Assembly (NCBI GenBank): GCA_022826945.1
Contig: JAJDTY010000073.1
Location: forward strand, 310,001-374,000
Direction: 5' to 3'
DNA: 64,000 bases
From: Candidatus Binatia bacterium
Lineage (GTDB): Bacteria > Desulfobacterota > Binatia > Bin18
Made by a program: the position numbers and the translations under genes. This document shows, piece after piece, positions 50,353-59,786 of the stretch (the first letter of the stretch is position 1; the number at the start of each line of letters is the position of its first letter). The notes below the pieces were generated by a model, which was not told the DNA's origin, did not search any database, and worked only from the letters and a program-made list of their open reading frames with translations.

Positions 50353-51597
50353 TTACTCGTATTCTACAGGTGTTGGGCGGCTGACTAGGATACCGTCCTG
50401 CGCTAGCCGCTCCAGTTGGTCAGCAGTATAGTCCAAATAATTGCTGAGGATGGGCTCATTGTGCTCGCCCAAATCTGGCGCTTCAAATGGGGCATCGGTT
50501 CTAGCCGGACTCGAAAAGCGGAACGGGAACCCGGGCAGAACAAAGTCACCTAACACTTTATCCTGTATTGGTCGGATAGCTTCCCGCTCAAGCAAATGGG
50601 GATGATTGACGACTTCCGGAATGGTCAGGACAGGTGCGGCCGGCACGCGTTCGCGGTGCAGAGCCGCGACCGCCTCTTCCCGATTCGGCATGGTATCGAG
50701 CCAGACTTCGATGGCTTGAATGAGTTCTTTTTTATGATGGACCCGATCCCGGTTGGTACGGAAGCGTGGATCTTCCACAAATTCCGGATGTCCAATGGTC
50801 CGCGCCACGCCTTGCCATTGATGGTCAAGGGCGCCCACGATGACCACGAACCCATCTTTCGCCTGAAAAATACCGCACGGGGCCAGCCCCATATGATGGG
50901 CACCACTCCGGGTCGGGACGAATTTGCCACCCGAGGCGCTATGCGACTGGATCGTAAAATCATGGGAGTGGATATAGGCATCGAGCAGCGACACGTCGAT
51001 ATACTGGCCTTCGCCTGTCCGCTCACGGTGCAGCAGCGCACACGCAATCGCGCCAAAGGCGTGCACCCCAGTACTCACATCGCCAATCGCAGCCTGGGGC
51101 ATGGCAGGCGCCCGGCCGCGTTCGCCAGTGACTTCATTGAAGCCAGAATACGCTTGGGCGATGAAATCATAACCGGGTACATGGGACAGCGGACCGGTCT
51201 GACCAAGGGCTGAAATTGAGCACATGATGATACACGGATTCAGCTTTTGCAGTTCTTCATAGGCAAAACCGAGCCGTTTGATCGCACCCGGACTATAGTT
51301 CTCGACCACCACATCCATATGCGGAATGAGCCCGCGTACGATGTCCCGCCCCTCCTCCGTCTTCAGGTTCACGCACAGGCTTTGTTTGCAGACGTTGTGC
51401 TGAATGAAATAACCACTGCGGCCCTTTTTCAGAATCCCGTTGAGGCGGGCCGGGTCTCCTTTTGGAGCCTGCTCAACTTTAATGACCTCAGCCCCCATTT
51501 CAGCTAGTAGGCGTGTCGTCGTCGGTCCAGCGACAATTTGTGTAAAGTCCAGCACTTTATAGCCAGCTAGCATACCCTGACGTGACGCGCCTGCCAT
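50353..51597 (-). CDS. CaiB/BaiF family (class III) CoA-transferase 1
   Basis: The product is 414 residues. MLAGYKVLDFTQIVAGPTTTRLLAEMGAEVIKVE is the family N-terminus and SALGQTGPLSHVPGYDFIAQAYSG the middle. The catalytic Asp is in AAIGDVSTGVHAFGAIACALLHRERTG. Such enzymes transfer CoA between carboxylic acids. It is the fourth of four consecutive CoA-transferases in transcription order and leads into the porin/DUF1329 genes with a 13-base gap. Substrate unknown. Confidence 0.92.
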   Translation of the reverse strand: MAGASRQGMLAGYKVLDFTQIVAGPTTTRLLAEMGAEVIKVEQAPKGDPARLNGILKKGRSGYFIQHNVCKQSLCVNLKTEEGRDIVRGLIPHMDVVVENYSPGAIKRLGFAYEELQKLNPCIIMCSISALGQTGPLSHVPGYDFIAQAYSGFNEVTGERGRAPAMPQAAIGDVSTGVHAFGAIACALLHRERTGEGQYIDVSLLDAYIHSHDFTIQSHSASGGKFVPTRSGAHHMGLAPCGIFQAKDGFVVIVGALDHQWQGVARTIGHPEFVEDPRFRTNRDRVHHKKELIQAIEVWLDTMPNREEAVAALHRERVPAAPVLTIPEVVNHPHLLEREAIRPIQDKVLGDFVLPGFPFRFSSPARTDAPFEAPDLGEHNEPILSNYLDYTADQLERLAQDGILVSRPTPVEYE

Positions 51598-51805
51598 ACT
51601 GAGTCCCCTTCTCTCAATAATTGTAGAGTAGTTTGGCCGAATGGCTGAATGAAGGTTCAGTTATATGAACTGCCGCGATCCTAGCCATAAGCCACCACCG
51701 ATGCAAGGTGGGGCTCTTCTGATTCTCTCATGCAGCGAGAGGCAGCTGAGCGTAACCTGTCCTACACCCGCAGTTCAGCAATCAGGCGACCCGCCCCTCC
51801 CGGAG

Positions 51806-53023
51806 TTAGGTCAAAACCTGTCCGTCCCGCAGTTTTTGCACCTCGTCGCCGGAATAGCCGAGAAGGTCCTGCAATACATAGTCCGTGTGTTGCCCGCGCT
51901 GCGGAGCTGCGGTCTGCACTTCGCACGGAGAGCCGCTCATCTGCCACGGTATACCGGCGTGAATACGTTTGCCGAATTCGGGATGCTCTTTTTGCACGAG
52001 ATAGCCACGCTCTTCGAGATGCGGATTGGTTGCCAGGTCTTTATTGCTCTGAGACGGATAGGCAGCCACGCCGGCTTTCTGCAGTACCTCCGTCACCTCC
52101 CAGCGATCGCGTTCGCTCGTCCAGGCTGTGATGATTTCTTCGAGCGCATCCTCGTTCGCCTTCCGAGCCGCCATATCAGTGAACCGCTTGTCTGTGGCCA
52201 ATTCCGGCTGGCCTATGGCCTGACATAAGGCCCGCCATTCCGCGTCACTACCACATACAATGGTCACCCATTTCTCGGCATCGCCTTTGCACTTGAAACA
52301 GCCGTGGGGTGCCATCCAACGGTCCCGGTTGCCGTCGCGTTCCGGCTGGGTCTGGTTCATCACATAATCCATAATGCCTTCGGGCATCAGAGCGAGCAGG
52401 GCTTCCCATAGTGCCAGGTCAACGTGAATCCCCTTACCGGTGCGGTGGCGATAGGCCAGCGCGGCCATGGCGGCAAACGAGCCAAAGATGCCGGCGTTCG
52501 GGTCGCCATACGAAATACCGATCTCCGCCGGTCCAACCCCCGGATAACCAGTCAAGGAGGAGATCCCTGCCAGCGGAACGGAGGCCGGCCCATAGCCCAT
52601 ATAGTGGCGTTCGGGACCGGTTTGCCCGTAGCCGCAGATTGAAATCATAATAATATCGGGTTTGAGCTCCTTGAGCGTGTCATAGCCAAAACCCATGCGG
52701 TTAATCGCCCCGGTTGAGAAGTTCTGCACGACGATATCGCTCTTGGCAATAAGTTTTTTGACAATCTCGGACGCCTCGGGCCGAGCTAGGTCGAGTTGGA
52801 GGCTTTTCTTGCCCTGACTGTATTGGTTGAAATAGCCGGCCCGGTTCGGCCCTGGTTCGTTATCCGCAAAAGGCGGGATCAGGCGAGTGACGCACGGACG
52901 CTTTTCACTCTCAATCCGAATCACTTCCGCGCCCATGTGCGCCATTTGGAGCGTACAGTACGGTCCCGCCCAGGCCCAGGTGAAATCGGTTACGCGAATG
53001 CCTTCTAATGGTCGTCGTGCCAT
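51806..53023 (-). CDS. CaiB/BaiF family (class III) CoA-transferase 2
   Basis: The product is 405 residues from the ATG at 53023, chosen for GGAG 7 bases upstream and MARRPLEGIRVTDFTWAWAGPYCTLQMAHMGAEVIRIE. SICGYGQTGPERHYMGYG and the catalytic Asp region ISYGDPNAGIFGSFAAMAALAYRHRTGKG are present. In this copy the usual 'PG(Y/F)D/AxxAQA' becomes MGYGPASVPLAG, a variant typical of one of the two chains in some heteromeric class III enzymes. A 208-base gap follows it. Confidence 0.9.
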   Translation of the reverse strand: MARRPLEGIRVTDFTWAWAGPYCTLQMAHMGAEVIRIESEKRPCVTRLIPPFADNEPGPNRAGYFNQYSQGKKSLQLDLARPEASEIVKKLIAKSDIVVQNFSTGAINRMGFGYDTLKELKPDIIMISICGYGQTGPERHYMGYGPASVPLAGISSLTGYPGVGPAEIGISYGDPNAGIFGSFAAMAALAYRHRTGKGIHVDLALWEALLALMPEGIMDYVMNQTQPERDGNRDRWMAPHGCFKCKGDAEKWVTIVCGSDAEWRALCQAIGQPELATDKRFTDMAARKANEDALEEIITAWTSERDRWEVTEVLQKAGVAAYPSQSNKDLATNPHLEERGYLVQKEHPEFGKRIHAGIPWQMSGSPCEVQTAAPQRGQHTDYVLQDLLGYSGDEVQKLRDGQVLT

Positions 53024-53071
53024 GACGTTCTCCTTTATCATCCCTTTCCAAGGTCAGGGCGGTCAGCTCCC

Positions 53072-54277
53072 CTAAATAATACCGCCCCTCTTCAGCTCAT
53101 CGATCTCGGCTTGAGAGAGCCCAATTCGGGCGTAGACCTCATTATTATGCTCGCCAAGCTGCGGCGCTGGACGACGGATGGTGTAGCCAACATCCTCCAC
53201 TTTAAAGGGAGCACCCGGATATTGCAGCGTACCGGCTACCTGATGGCTGATTTCCGTAAAGAATTCACGCGCTTTGAGGTGTTCCGAGTTTAACAGGTCG
53301 GCCATGGTATTGACTGGAGCCATGCAGATACGGCGCTCTTGACCGGCTTTATACAGGTCGGCAACCGTCCACTCTGCAGCGAACTCCTGGAGAAAGGGCA
53401 TCAGGGCATCATAGTTCTGGCCCCGGACGACGCGGTCGGCAAAAATTTCCAAGGTCGCCCACTCAGGATTACCCATCAGCTCGACAAGGCGCTGCCACTG
53501 GTCTTCTTCCACGCAAATCACAAAGAGTTTGCCGTCTTTACAGTCGAGCATGCACCAGGGATAGATAGATCGCCGACCCAGCCGTGAGGTTTCCAGGCCG
53601 CTATAGGTGTAATGCATGAAATTCATTTCCAGGATGGCGGCAATACATTCTTGGACGGAGACATCGAGGTGCTGGCCTTCGCCCGTCAGACATTTATGGT
53701 AATACGCACCGAGCGTTGCCACGCCGGCGTGTACCCCGCCCTGAAAGTCGGTCTGATGGCCAAACGCTTTGAGGGGCGGCAGGTCCGGGTAATCGGAAGC
53801 ACCCGGACTGATGAACGCCCATCCCCCGGCATTACTCGCCGTCAGATCATAGCCGTGATAGTCACTGTGCGGGCCGGTCTGACCAAAATAGGAAATCGAG
53901 GTCATGATCAGACCCGGATTGATCTGACTCAGTTTTTCGTAGTCCAGGCCGACCTCGGGCATCTCGCGCGGGCTGTAATTATGCAGCAGGATATCGGCCT
54001 GGGCACATAAACCCTGCAAGACCGCCTGCCCCTTGGATTCGTGCAGATTCAGCGTCACGCCTTGTTTATTGGCGTTCAAGTACAGAAACAGACCGCTCTT
54101 CTCGGCATGTGGGGTATCGCCGGGAAAGGGGCCTCGTTGTCGGGATACATCACCGTCCAACTCTTCGACTTTGACGACATTCGCACCAAAGTCGGCGAGC
54201 AGCTTGCCGGTATAGGCGGCAGAAACCATATTGCCGCACTCAACGACGTTGATCCCTGACAGGAGTTGTTCAGCCAT
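53072..54277 (-). CDS. CaiB/BaiF family (class III) CoA-transferase 3
   Basis: The product is 401 residues. LLSGINVVECGNMVSAAYTGKLLADFGANVVKVE and SYFGQTGPHSDYHGYDLTASNAGG are the family landmarks. The catalytic Asp lies in GHQTDFQGGVHAGVATLGAYYHKCLTGEGQ. It lies 31 bases after copy 4 and 48 bases before copy 2, so these three are likely one transcript. AGGAGG is 8 bases before the ATG. Substrate not determined. Confidence 0.92.
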   Translation of the reverse strand: MAEQLLSGINVVECGNMVSAAYTGKLLADFGANVVKVEELDGDVSRQRGPFPGDTPHAEKSGLFLYLNANKQGVTLNLHESKGQAVLQGLCAQADILLHNYSPREMPEVGLDYEKLSQINPGLIMTSISYFGQTGPHSDYHGYDLTASNAGGWAFISPGASDYPDLPPLKAFGHQTDFQGGVHAGVATLGAYYHKCLTGEGQHLDVSVQECIAAILEMNFMHYTYSGLETSRLGRRSIYPWCMLDCKDGKLFVICVEEDQWQRLVELMGNPEWATLEIFADRVVRGQNYDALMPFLQEFAAEWTVADLYKAGQERRICMAPVNTMADLLNSEHLKAREFFTEISHQVAGTLQYPGAPFKVEDVGYTIRRPAPQLGEHNNEVYARIGLSQAEIDELKRGGII

Positions 54278-54308
54278 AACAGTCCTCCTTTGTTGAGGCT
54301 TTGATTGT

Positions 54309-55538
54309 TCAAATGACGCCGCGTGCTGTCAGGGCGGCCAGTTCATCTGAGCTAAAATGTAATAAGCCAGAATAGATCTCTTGGTTATGTTCTCCGATTT
54401 CCGGCCCCGACCAACGGGCCTCGCCGGGGGTCTCGCTGAGTTTGGGAACGATGCCGGGCATTTTGAGTTCACCCAGAACCCGGTCGTGCAAGGAAACTAA
54501 CATATCGCGCGCCGCAAAATGCGGATCGTGAACGATATCGGCGATACTGTAGACCGGACCGGCGGGAATGGTTGCCTCCTCGACCAGCGGCAGCAATTCT
54601 GACAGCTCATAGGTCGCCGTCCAGTCTGAGACAATAGCATCGATGGCCTCACGATTTTCAGCCCGCACGACCTGGTTCTCAAAACGGGGATCAGTGAGTA
54701 GTTCTTCACGATTCATGAGCTTACACAGCCGCCTGAACAGACCATCGGTGTTGGCGGCAATCACAATCCATTGCTCATGTTTACACGGGTAGAGGTTGGA
54801 CGGGGCAAAGCCGGGCAGCAAGGTTCCGGTCCGTGTCCGCTGGTAGCCGGTTTTTTCGTATTCCGTCAGGGTCGCCTCCAGCACGGCAAACACAGCTTCA
54901 TATAAAGCCGTATCGATCACCTGGCCGGTTCCGCCATTGACATCACGATTGTAGAGCGCCATCAGCGTGCCCAGCGCGGCAAACATACCGGCCAGTGAGT
55001 CACCAATGCTGATACCCACCCGACAGGGGGGACGGTCCGGAAAGCCAACCAGATGGCGCAGACCGCCAAAGGCTTCGGCCACGGCGGCAAAGCCGGGTTT
55101 TTCTCGATACGGACCGGTTTGCCCATATCCGGAGACACGGGCAAAGACGAGACCCGGATTCAGCTCACGCAGAACCTCATAGCCGAGACCCCATTCTTCA
55201 AACACTCCGGGGCGAAAATTTTCCACCAGGACATCGGATTGACAGACCAAGCGGCGTAGCAGTTCCTGTCCTTCGGGGTCACGCAGGTTGAGAGAAATAC
55301 ATTTCTTATTGCGGGCAACACTCGGCCACCACAGACTTTTGCCGTCCACCAGAGACTGGCCGACCGTGCGCATGGGATCGCCCTTATGGGGCGCTTCGAC
55401 TTTAATAACTTCAGCCCCGAAGTCGGCGAGCAGGCGGGCGCAAAACGGGCCTGCCAGAAGAACTCCACATTCAATGACCCGGATACCGGCTAGCGGACCG
55501 CCGGGTTGACTGTCCTTTGTTCCCATATCGTTCCGCAT
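54309..55538 (-). CDS. CaiB/BaiF family (class III) CoA-transferase 4
   Basis: The product is 409 residues (a second ATG four codons in is an equally good start). LAGIRVIECGVLLAGPFCARLLADFGAEVIKVE, SGYGQTGPYREKPGFAAVAEAFGG and the catalytic Asp motif ISIGDSLAGMFAALGTLMALYNRD are present. It is the first gene of the minus-strand run of CoA-transferases followed by the porin and DUF1329 genes, and is divergent from the small membrane protein gene at 55656. Confidence 0.92.
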   Translation of the reverse strand: MRNDMGTKDSQPGGPLAGIRVIECGVLLAGPFCARLLADFGAEVIKVEAPHKGDPMRTVGQSLVDGKSLWWPSVARNKKCISLNLRDPEGQELLRRLVCQSDVLVENFRPGVFEEWGLGYEVLRELNPGLVFARVSGYGQTGPYREKPGFAAVAEAFGGLRHLVGFPDRPPCRVGISIGDSLAGMFAALGTLMALYNRDVNGGTGQVIDTALYEAVFAVLEATLTEYEKTGYQRTRTGTLLPGFAPSNLYPCKHEQWIVIAANTDGLFRRLCKLMNREELLTDPRFENQVVRAENREAIDAIVSDWTATYELSELLPLVEEATIPAGPVYSIADIVHDPHFAARDMLVSLHDRVLGELKMPGIVPKLSETPGEARWSGPEIGEHNQEIYSGLLHFSSDELAALTARGVI

Positions 55539-55655
55539 ATCAGCGCACGCACTGTTTCGCGGGCACGATAAGCCCTCTGGGTGTCAGGGTCAAGCTCGTC
55601 GCTGCCATAACGAACTTGCATCAAGCTGTCAAAAATGGTCAGTATGCGCAGGAGC

Positions 55656-56129
55656 ATGGATTTCAAAGCCATTGGTGCAGTTGCCGAGGTCGTGAGTGCG
55701 ATTGGCGTTATCGCCTCGCTAGTCTATCTCGCCATCCAGGTACGGCAGAATACGCGTGCGGTCCGTAACTCCACCCATCACGCCCTGACAACCACCCGAC
55801 TGGACTATATTGCCCTGGTGGCCGAGAGCCCTGATCTCTCTCGGATTTTACGCGTTGGATCGAAAGACTATGCCGCGCTGGTCGAAGACGAGCGGCACCG
55901 TTTTGATCTGATCATGTATTATTCCTTCTCCGCTGGTGAAAACTTCTTCTATCAATACACTCAAGGAGCCTTGGACCGGGAACAGTGGGAACGCTGGTGT
56001 GAGACCTTACGACAATATTTTACCCAGCAGGGTATCCGGGAGTGGTTCGCCTCGACACCACGACGGTTTAGCTCGGGTTTTTCCGACTTTTTAGAGAACG
56101 AATTCAAGAAGGCCAGTCAGACACAATGA
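55656..56129 (+). CDS. Small membrane-anchored protein of unknown function
   Basis: The product is 157 residues from the ATG at 55656 (MDFKAIGAVAEVVSAIGVIASLVYLAIQVRQNTRAV). ATGs at 55635 and 55644 are in frame, but related proteins begin near this Met-Asp. One N-terminal membrane helix is followed by a soluble helical domain of about 120 residues (SPDLSRILRVGSKDYAAL, WERWCETLRQYFTQQGIREWF). This is a common but uncharacterised bacterial architecture. The stop overlaps the next start as ATGA. Confidence 0.8.
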   Translation: MDFKAIGAVAEVVSAIGVIASLVYLAIQVRQNTRAVRNSTHHALTTTRLDYIALVAESPDLSRILRVGSKDYAALVEDERHRFDLIMYYSFSAGENFFYQYTQGALDREQWERWCETLRQYFTQQGIREWFASTPRRFSSGFSDFLENEFKKASQTQ

Positions 56130-56746
56130 AACCCGACCAGCCCCCCTTCCCCGCCGTCGATGACGACCTGGACGCCGAGGAGCAGCGCACGGCTGAAATC
56201 CTCAAGGAACTCGCCCAACTCAACAATCCGACCTGCTTTCGCTGCTCGCAATCTCTCTGCTTCCACGAGTACGTCCTGAGCGTCGTCACCGGATTCAAAA
56301 CAACGCCATACTGTACCGCCTGCCTTGCCAGTGGCTTAGGACGTTCACCTGCAAATTTCTTGAGAGACGCTTACAGTTATATCCGCCGCCAGACCTGCTA
56401 CCGCAGCGGTTGGCACTGGGCGAGCCAACAAGAAGACCAGCCCATCGAACAGCCTGCCTGTATCTGGCCCGCTACCCCTTCACAACTTGAGACTCACACA
56501 GCAACGCCTGCAGTAGATACACTAGCTGACCCGGACGACACCTGGGATGCTGGAGACATGGCCTGCGGCGAGTTGGTGTTGAAACTCCGCCTGCGTCTCA
56601 AATCCATGCAAGTGGGCCAAGTCCTGCTCCTCATCGCTCAAGACCCCGGCGCTCCCGCGGACATTCCCGCCTGGTGCAATCTCACCGGCCACCACCTCCT
56701 TTCGGCCGAACCTCCCCGGTATCAGATACAACGAAAGAATGGCTAA
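56126..56746 (+). CDS. Protein with Cys-rich N-terminus and TusA-like C-terminal domain
   Basis: The product is 206 residues, coupled to the upstream gene by an ATGA overlap. The N-terminal half holds a Cys-rich unit (CFRCSQSLCFHEYVLS...YCTACLA, about residues 37-66) that could bind zinc or an FeS cluster. The C-terminal 75 residues resemble a TusA/SirA sulfur-carrier domain (DAGDMACGELVLKLRLRLKSMQVGQVLLLIAQDPGAPADIPAWCNLTGHHLL). In TusA the sulfur-carrying Cys sits in CPxP; here it is CGEL, keeping Cys but losing both prolines. A second Cys is in AWCNLTGH. A role in sulfur transfer is inference. Confidence 0.72.
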   Translation: MKPDQPPFPAVDDDLDAEEQRTAEILKELAQLNNPTCFRCSQSLCFHEYVLSVVTGFKTTPYCTACLASGLGRSPANFLRDAYSYIRRQTCYRSGWHWASQQEDQPIEQPACIWPATPSQLETHTATPAVDTLADPDDTWDAGDMACGELVLKLRLRLKSMQVGQVLLLIAQDPGAPADIPAWCNLTGHHLLSAEPPRYQIQRKNG

Positions 56747-56782
56747 TCAGGGTTGGGCGGTGGCCCCGTAGGCCGGGTGGAG

Positions 56783-57320
56783 ATGGCCCGAGGGAGACAG
56801 ATTGTCCGTGTCCTCGCTACGCTTGCCGTGGCCTTCGGCGTAGCCGTGGTGCTCAGCTGGGGTATACTCGGATTCTTCGGGCAAAGGAGTGCCGACCGGG
56901 CCGAGCACAGTCTGGTGGGTATCCTACTGCTCTTGGGCTATATGGCGGCAAGCGGATCAATATCGGTCAGGCGGTCGGCGTTTTTTTCGCGGCTCTTGTT
57001 CCGTGCTACCTGGGAACGGTCTTCCCAGACCTGGACATTCGGCTGCTAGGTATTGGCGGCCATCGCGACCCCCTCTTCCACAGTAGTGTATCTCTCTTTG
57101 TCCTGTTCCTGTTGGTCAGAAGGCAGGTGCGCTTCCTGCATATCCGGGTGGCCGGATATGGAGTGGGCCTGGCAAGTCATCTGTGGTGGGACATCGTCCA
57201 CTACGGTGACGTCCAGTGGATGCCTGGGGTGCTGTTGACCGGCTGTGGCTCGGCGTCCACGGGCTACTCTGCCTTATGACACCAGTCAGTCGCTCGCTAC
57301 GTGGAAATGGACCAGAATGA
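56783..57320 (+). pseudogene. Frameshifted membrane-bound hydrolase (YdjM/DUF457-like)
   Basis: Three consecutive reading frames join to one protein. The first frame begins ATG 56783 (MARGRQIVRVLATLAVAFGVAVVLSWGILGF) and stays hydrophobic to about 56945. The second carries the family core, including FPDLDIRLLGIGGHRDPLFHSS and GVGLASHLWWDIVHYGDVQW, with the Asp and His residues expected for a metal-dependent hydrolase. The third, from about 57235, gives VDRLWLGVHGLLCLMTPVSRS and stops at 57318. Both shifts are in the same direction, as from two single-base losses. Decay is more likely than sequencing error but both are possible. It starts 37 bases after the TusA-like gene. Confidence 0.6.
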
Positions 57321-57339
57321 AGACTGAGGGCAGTGAACT

Positions 57340-57374
57340 ACGAGGCGGACGGGATCGTACTCCGTCCGCCTCGT
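57340..57374. terminator. Bidirectional terminator hairpin
   Basis: ACGAGGCGGACGG (57340-57352) and its exact reverse complement CCGTCCGCCTCGT (57362-57374) form a 13-bp stem with a 9-base loop. It lies between the pseudogene and the convergent LLM oxidoreductase, and TTT overlaps the end of the stem on the plus strand. Confidence 0.72.
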
Positions 57375-57387
57375 TTAGAGAGGTAAT

Positions 57388-58509
57388 TTACTTGCCAACC
57401 CGGGCTTCAGCAGCGGCCACATCGACCGGCGCTTTGGCCTGCGGGGTCCAGGCGTGCATCATCGGACCAACTTCTTTGGCAAAGAGACGCATGCTGTCTT
57501 CGACCTGATCAAACGGCTGGCTTTGGAAACTGAAGCAGCCGTTGACCTCAAATTCACCAATCTGGTCGCGCCGCGTTTCCAGCTTCTCGATGATCATGTC
57601 CGGGGTGCCCCACAGATTAGCTGCCAGAAAGTCTTCCAGAATGGCTTCATTGCCGGCTTCCCGCATCATCTTGGCCGCCTCGGCATAGTGGGCGTAGGAT
57701 TTACCGGTCTGGGCAAAGTGGTCGCCCAGCATCTCGTAGTGCTCCATCACACTGAAGTAGTAGCCCACGATTTTTTCCCGCGCGATCTCTTCCGCCTTCT
57801 TGGCATCATGCGAGCAGACAACGAAGTCGGCGCAGTTCACCGGCGGTGCCTCTTCGCCGTTATTATACTGACGATACAACTCACGGTAATTGTGGATGCC
57901 GTCGGCAACTTTATCCCACGTCGTCTGAGAGAACATCATTGCACCGAGACCGAGCCGAGCCGCGACTTCAAAAGACTCGGGCGACATGCATACCATATAG
58001 CGGCGGTCTTTGAAGCTCTTGATCGGCCGGGGGCGCACCTCAATGCGATGCTGCTTGTAGTACTTGGTGTCGGCTTCAACAAAGCCGTCTTCTAAGCCTT
58101 TGACGATAATCTCTGCGGCCTCATTGAAACGGTCGCGAGCCTCGCCCATGTCCACGCCAAAACCGGCATATTCACGCCGGGCAAGACCGCGCCCGAGTCC
58201 GAGGACTGCCCGTCCGTCCGATAGATGGTCGAGCAGGACCATTTTTTCCACCGCCCGCATGGGGTTGTTCCATGGCACGATGATAGCGCCAGTGGCCAAT
58301 TCCAGCTTTTCCGTCCTGGCGGCGATATAGCTCAGATACTGCATATTGTCCGGGCAAATAGAGTAGTCAAAAAAGTGGTGCTCCACCGGCCAGACAATAT
58401 CGAACCCCATCTCCTCGGATTCAATCGCGAGGCGGGTTTCGTTTTTGTACATCACCCGATCATCGTGCTCCTTGTGGTTTTGAAGCACCATCTGAATACC
58501 AATGCGCAT
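57388..58509 (-). CDS. LLM-class flavin-dependent oxidoreductase
   Basis: The product is 373 residues from the ATG at 58509 (AGGAG 6 bases upstream); the longer reading frame upstream is not homologous. MRIGIQMVLQNHKEHDDRVMY, LAIESEEMGFDIVWPVEHHFFDYS, LSDGRAVLGLGRGLARREYAGFGVDM and LAANLWGTPDMIIEKLETRR are LLM-family landmarks. It resembles the alkanal-monooxygenase-like subgroup. The electron donor and substrate are unknown. It stands alone, about 265 bases from the divergent hydrolase gene. Confidence 0.9.
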   Translation of the reverse strand: MRIGIQMVLQNHKEHDDRVMYKNETRLAIESEEMGFDIVWPVEHHFFDYSICPDNMQYLSYIAARTEKLELATGAIIVPWNNPMRAVEKMVLLDHLSDGRAVLGLGRGLARREYAGFGVDMGEARDRFNEAAEIIVKGLEDGFVEADTKYYKQHRIEVRPRPIKSFKDRRYMVCMSPESFEVAARLGLGAMMFSQTTWDKVADGIHNYRELYRQYNNGEEAPPVNCADFVVCSHDAKKAEEIAREKIVGYYFSVMEHYEMLGDHFAQTGKSYAHYAEAAKMMREAGNEAILEDFLAANLWGTPDMIIEKLETRRDQIGEFEVNGCFSFQSQPFDQVEDSMRLFAKEVGPMMHAWTPQAKAPVDVAAAEARVGK

Positions 58510-58774
58510 ACTGACTCCTTTCTGGTCTGACCTCCGCGCATTGCATCCATGCGGTTTGCACTCCGCTTGCTGTCGCTCTTCGTGCGCGAAGCCGTAAAGT
58601 TTTGATGACACTATCGAAATATCCACCGAGCGACAAGACGAGTCTTCAGAAAAGTTGTCATGCTAAACCTGCTCTTTTAATAGTTGATCGGCAGGACACC
58701 AGAAGTTTTCACTACAGGTTGTCCGCTGGAGCACTTCATGATGAGTATTGAGCAGTCAAGGAAAGGAAGCCTCC

Positions 58775-59716
58775 ATGCCAGCGGTCAAAAAGAGAAGCCA
58801 GGCTGTTCAATCGCCACGCCTCATCAGCGAAAGGCCACCAACGGATTACTCCATCTGGACCTTGGCCTATTGCCAGGCGGACATGCCATATGACTTCTTC
58901 GGTGGCTCAGGATTGATGAGTAACCAGGGCACAATCCAGATTCCCATGCTTTACACCGTCCTCGTCGGCGGAGCGCAAGGTCAGAAAAAACACGTGGTGC
59001 TGGTTGACGCCGGGTTCGGGAACCAAGACTGGATGTCGCGCTATCAGTTCTTTGGTTGGGAAGATCCATCGACTGTACTGGCAAAGATCGGACTCACCCC
59101 GGCAGATGTGGATGCTATTTTGGTGACACATCTGCACTTTGATCATATTGGCAACTTCTCGGCCTTTCCAAATGCGCACCTGTATATTCAGCTGGACGAG
59201 TATATGGGCTGGCTCCGCACCCTGTCCTTGCCAAAAGACTTTGGTGGAGGGGAGAGAGGCTGGATTCTGTCCTCGCTTGACCCACAGGACATTCATAACG
59301 TAGCGATCGCGATCAGTCAGGACAGGGCCACATTGATTGAGGGAGATGTCGAAGTCTTGCCGGGCATTACGGCGCACTTGGCCAAGGATTCCCATACCTT
59401 TGGCACGCAGTGGTTTGAAGTCCAAACCCGTAATGGTCTTTTTGCTATCGCTGGTGACGCGGTGTATTGGTATTCAAATATCGAGAAGATGTGGCCGCCC
59501 GGCTATAATCAGGGCAATCCGTTTAACCAGCTCTTTACCTATGAGCGCATTCGTAAAACCTTGAGTTGCGAACTCGAACGCCTCATCCCCGGCCATGACC
59601 CCCTCGTCTGGCGGCACCACCGGACATGGACCGCTGGTCCGAATGAAGTCGCTGAGGTCAACTTGGCCAAGGGACAGCGGTCTCAAAAGCATAGGAAGAA
59701 GAACAAGAAAGCGTAG
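58775..59716 (+). CDS. Metallo-beta-lactamase-fold hydrolase (lactonase-like)
   Basis: The product is 313 residues from the ATG at 58775 (AGGAAG 7 bases upstream; a TTG nine codons earlier is possible). The metal motif THLHFDHIGN (HxHxDH), a distal His in HTFGTQWF, GDAVYWYSN with the bridging Asp, and PGHDPLVW with the last His match the N-acyl-homoserine lactonase-like branch. It could open a lactone or thioester. The C-terminus is a run of Lys/Arg (KGQRSQKHRKKNKKA), unusual for the family. The 265-base gap before it shows no clear signal. Confidence 0.87.
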   Translation: MPAVKKRSQAVQSPRLISERPPTDYSIWTLAYCQADMPYDFFGGSGLMSNQGTIQIPMLYTVLVGGAQGQKKHVVLVDAGFGNQDWMSRYQFFGWEDPSTVLAKIGLTPADVDAILVTHLHFDHIGNFSAFPNAHLYIQLDEYMGWLRTLSLPKDFGGGERGWILSSLDPQDIHNVAIAISQDRATLIEGDVEVLPGITAHLAKDSHTFGTQWFEVQTRNGLFAIAGDAVYWYSNIEKMWPPGYNQGNPFNQLFTYERIRKTLSCELERLIPGHDPLVWRHHRTWTAGPNEVAEVNLAKGQRSQKHRKKNKKA

Positions 59717-59786
59717 GTGCGTCGGGTCAGGCGGGGCCAAGCGTTCTAGGAAACTGGAGGCGGGCGGACAAAAAGGTGCGGACGAA

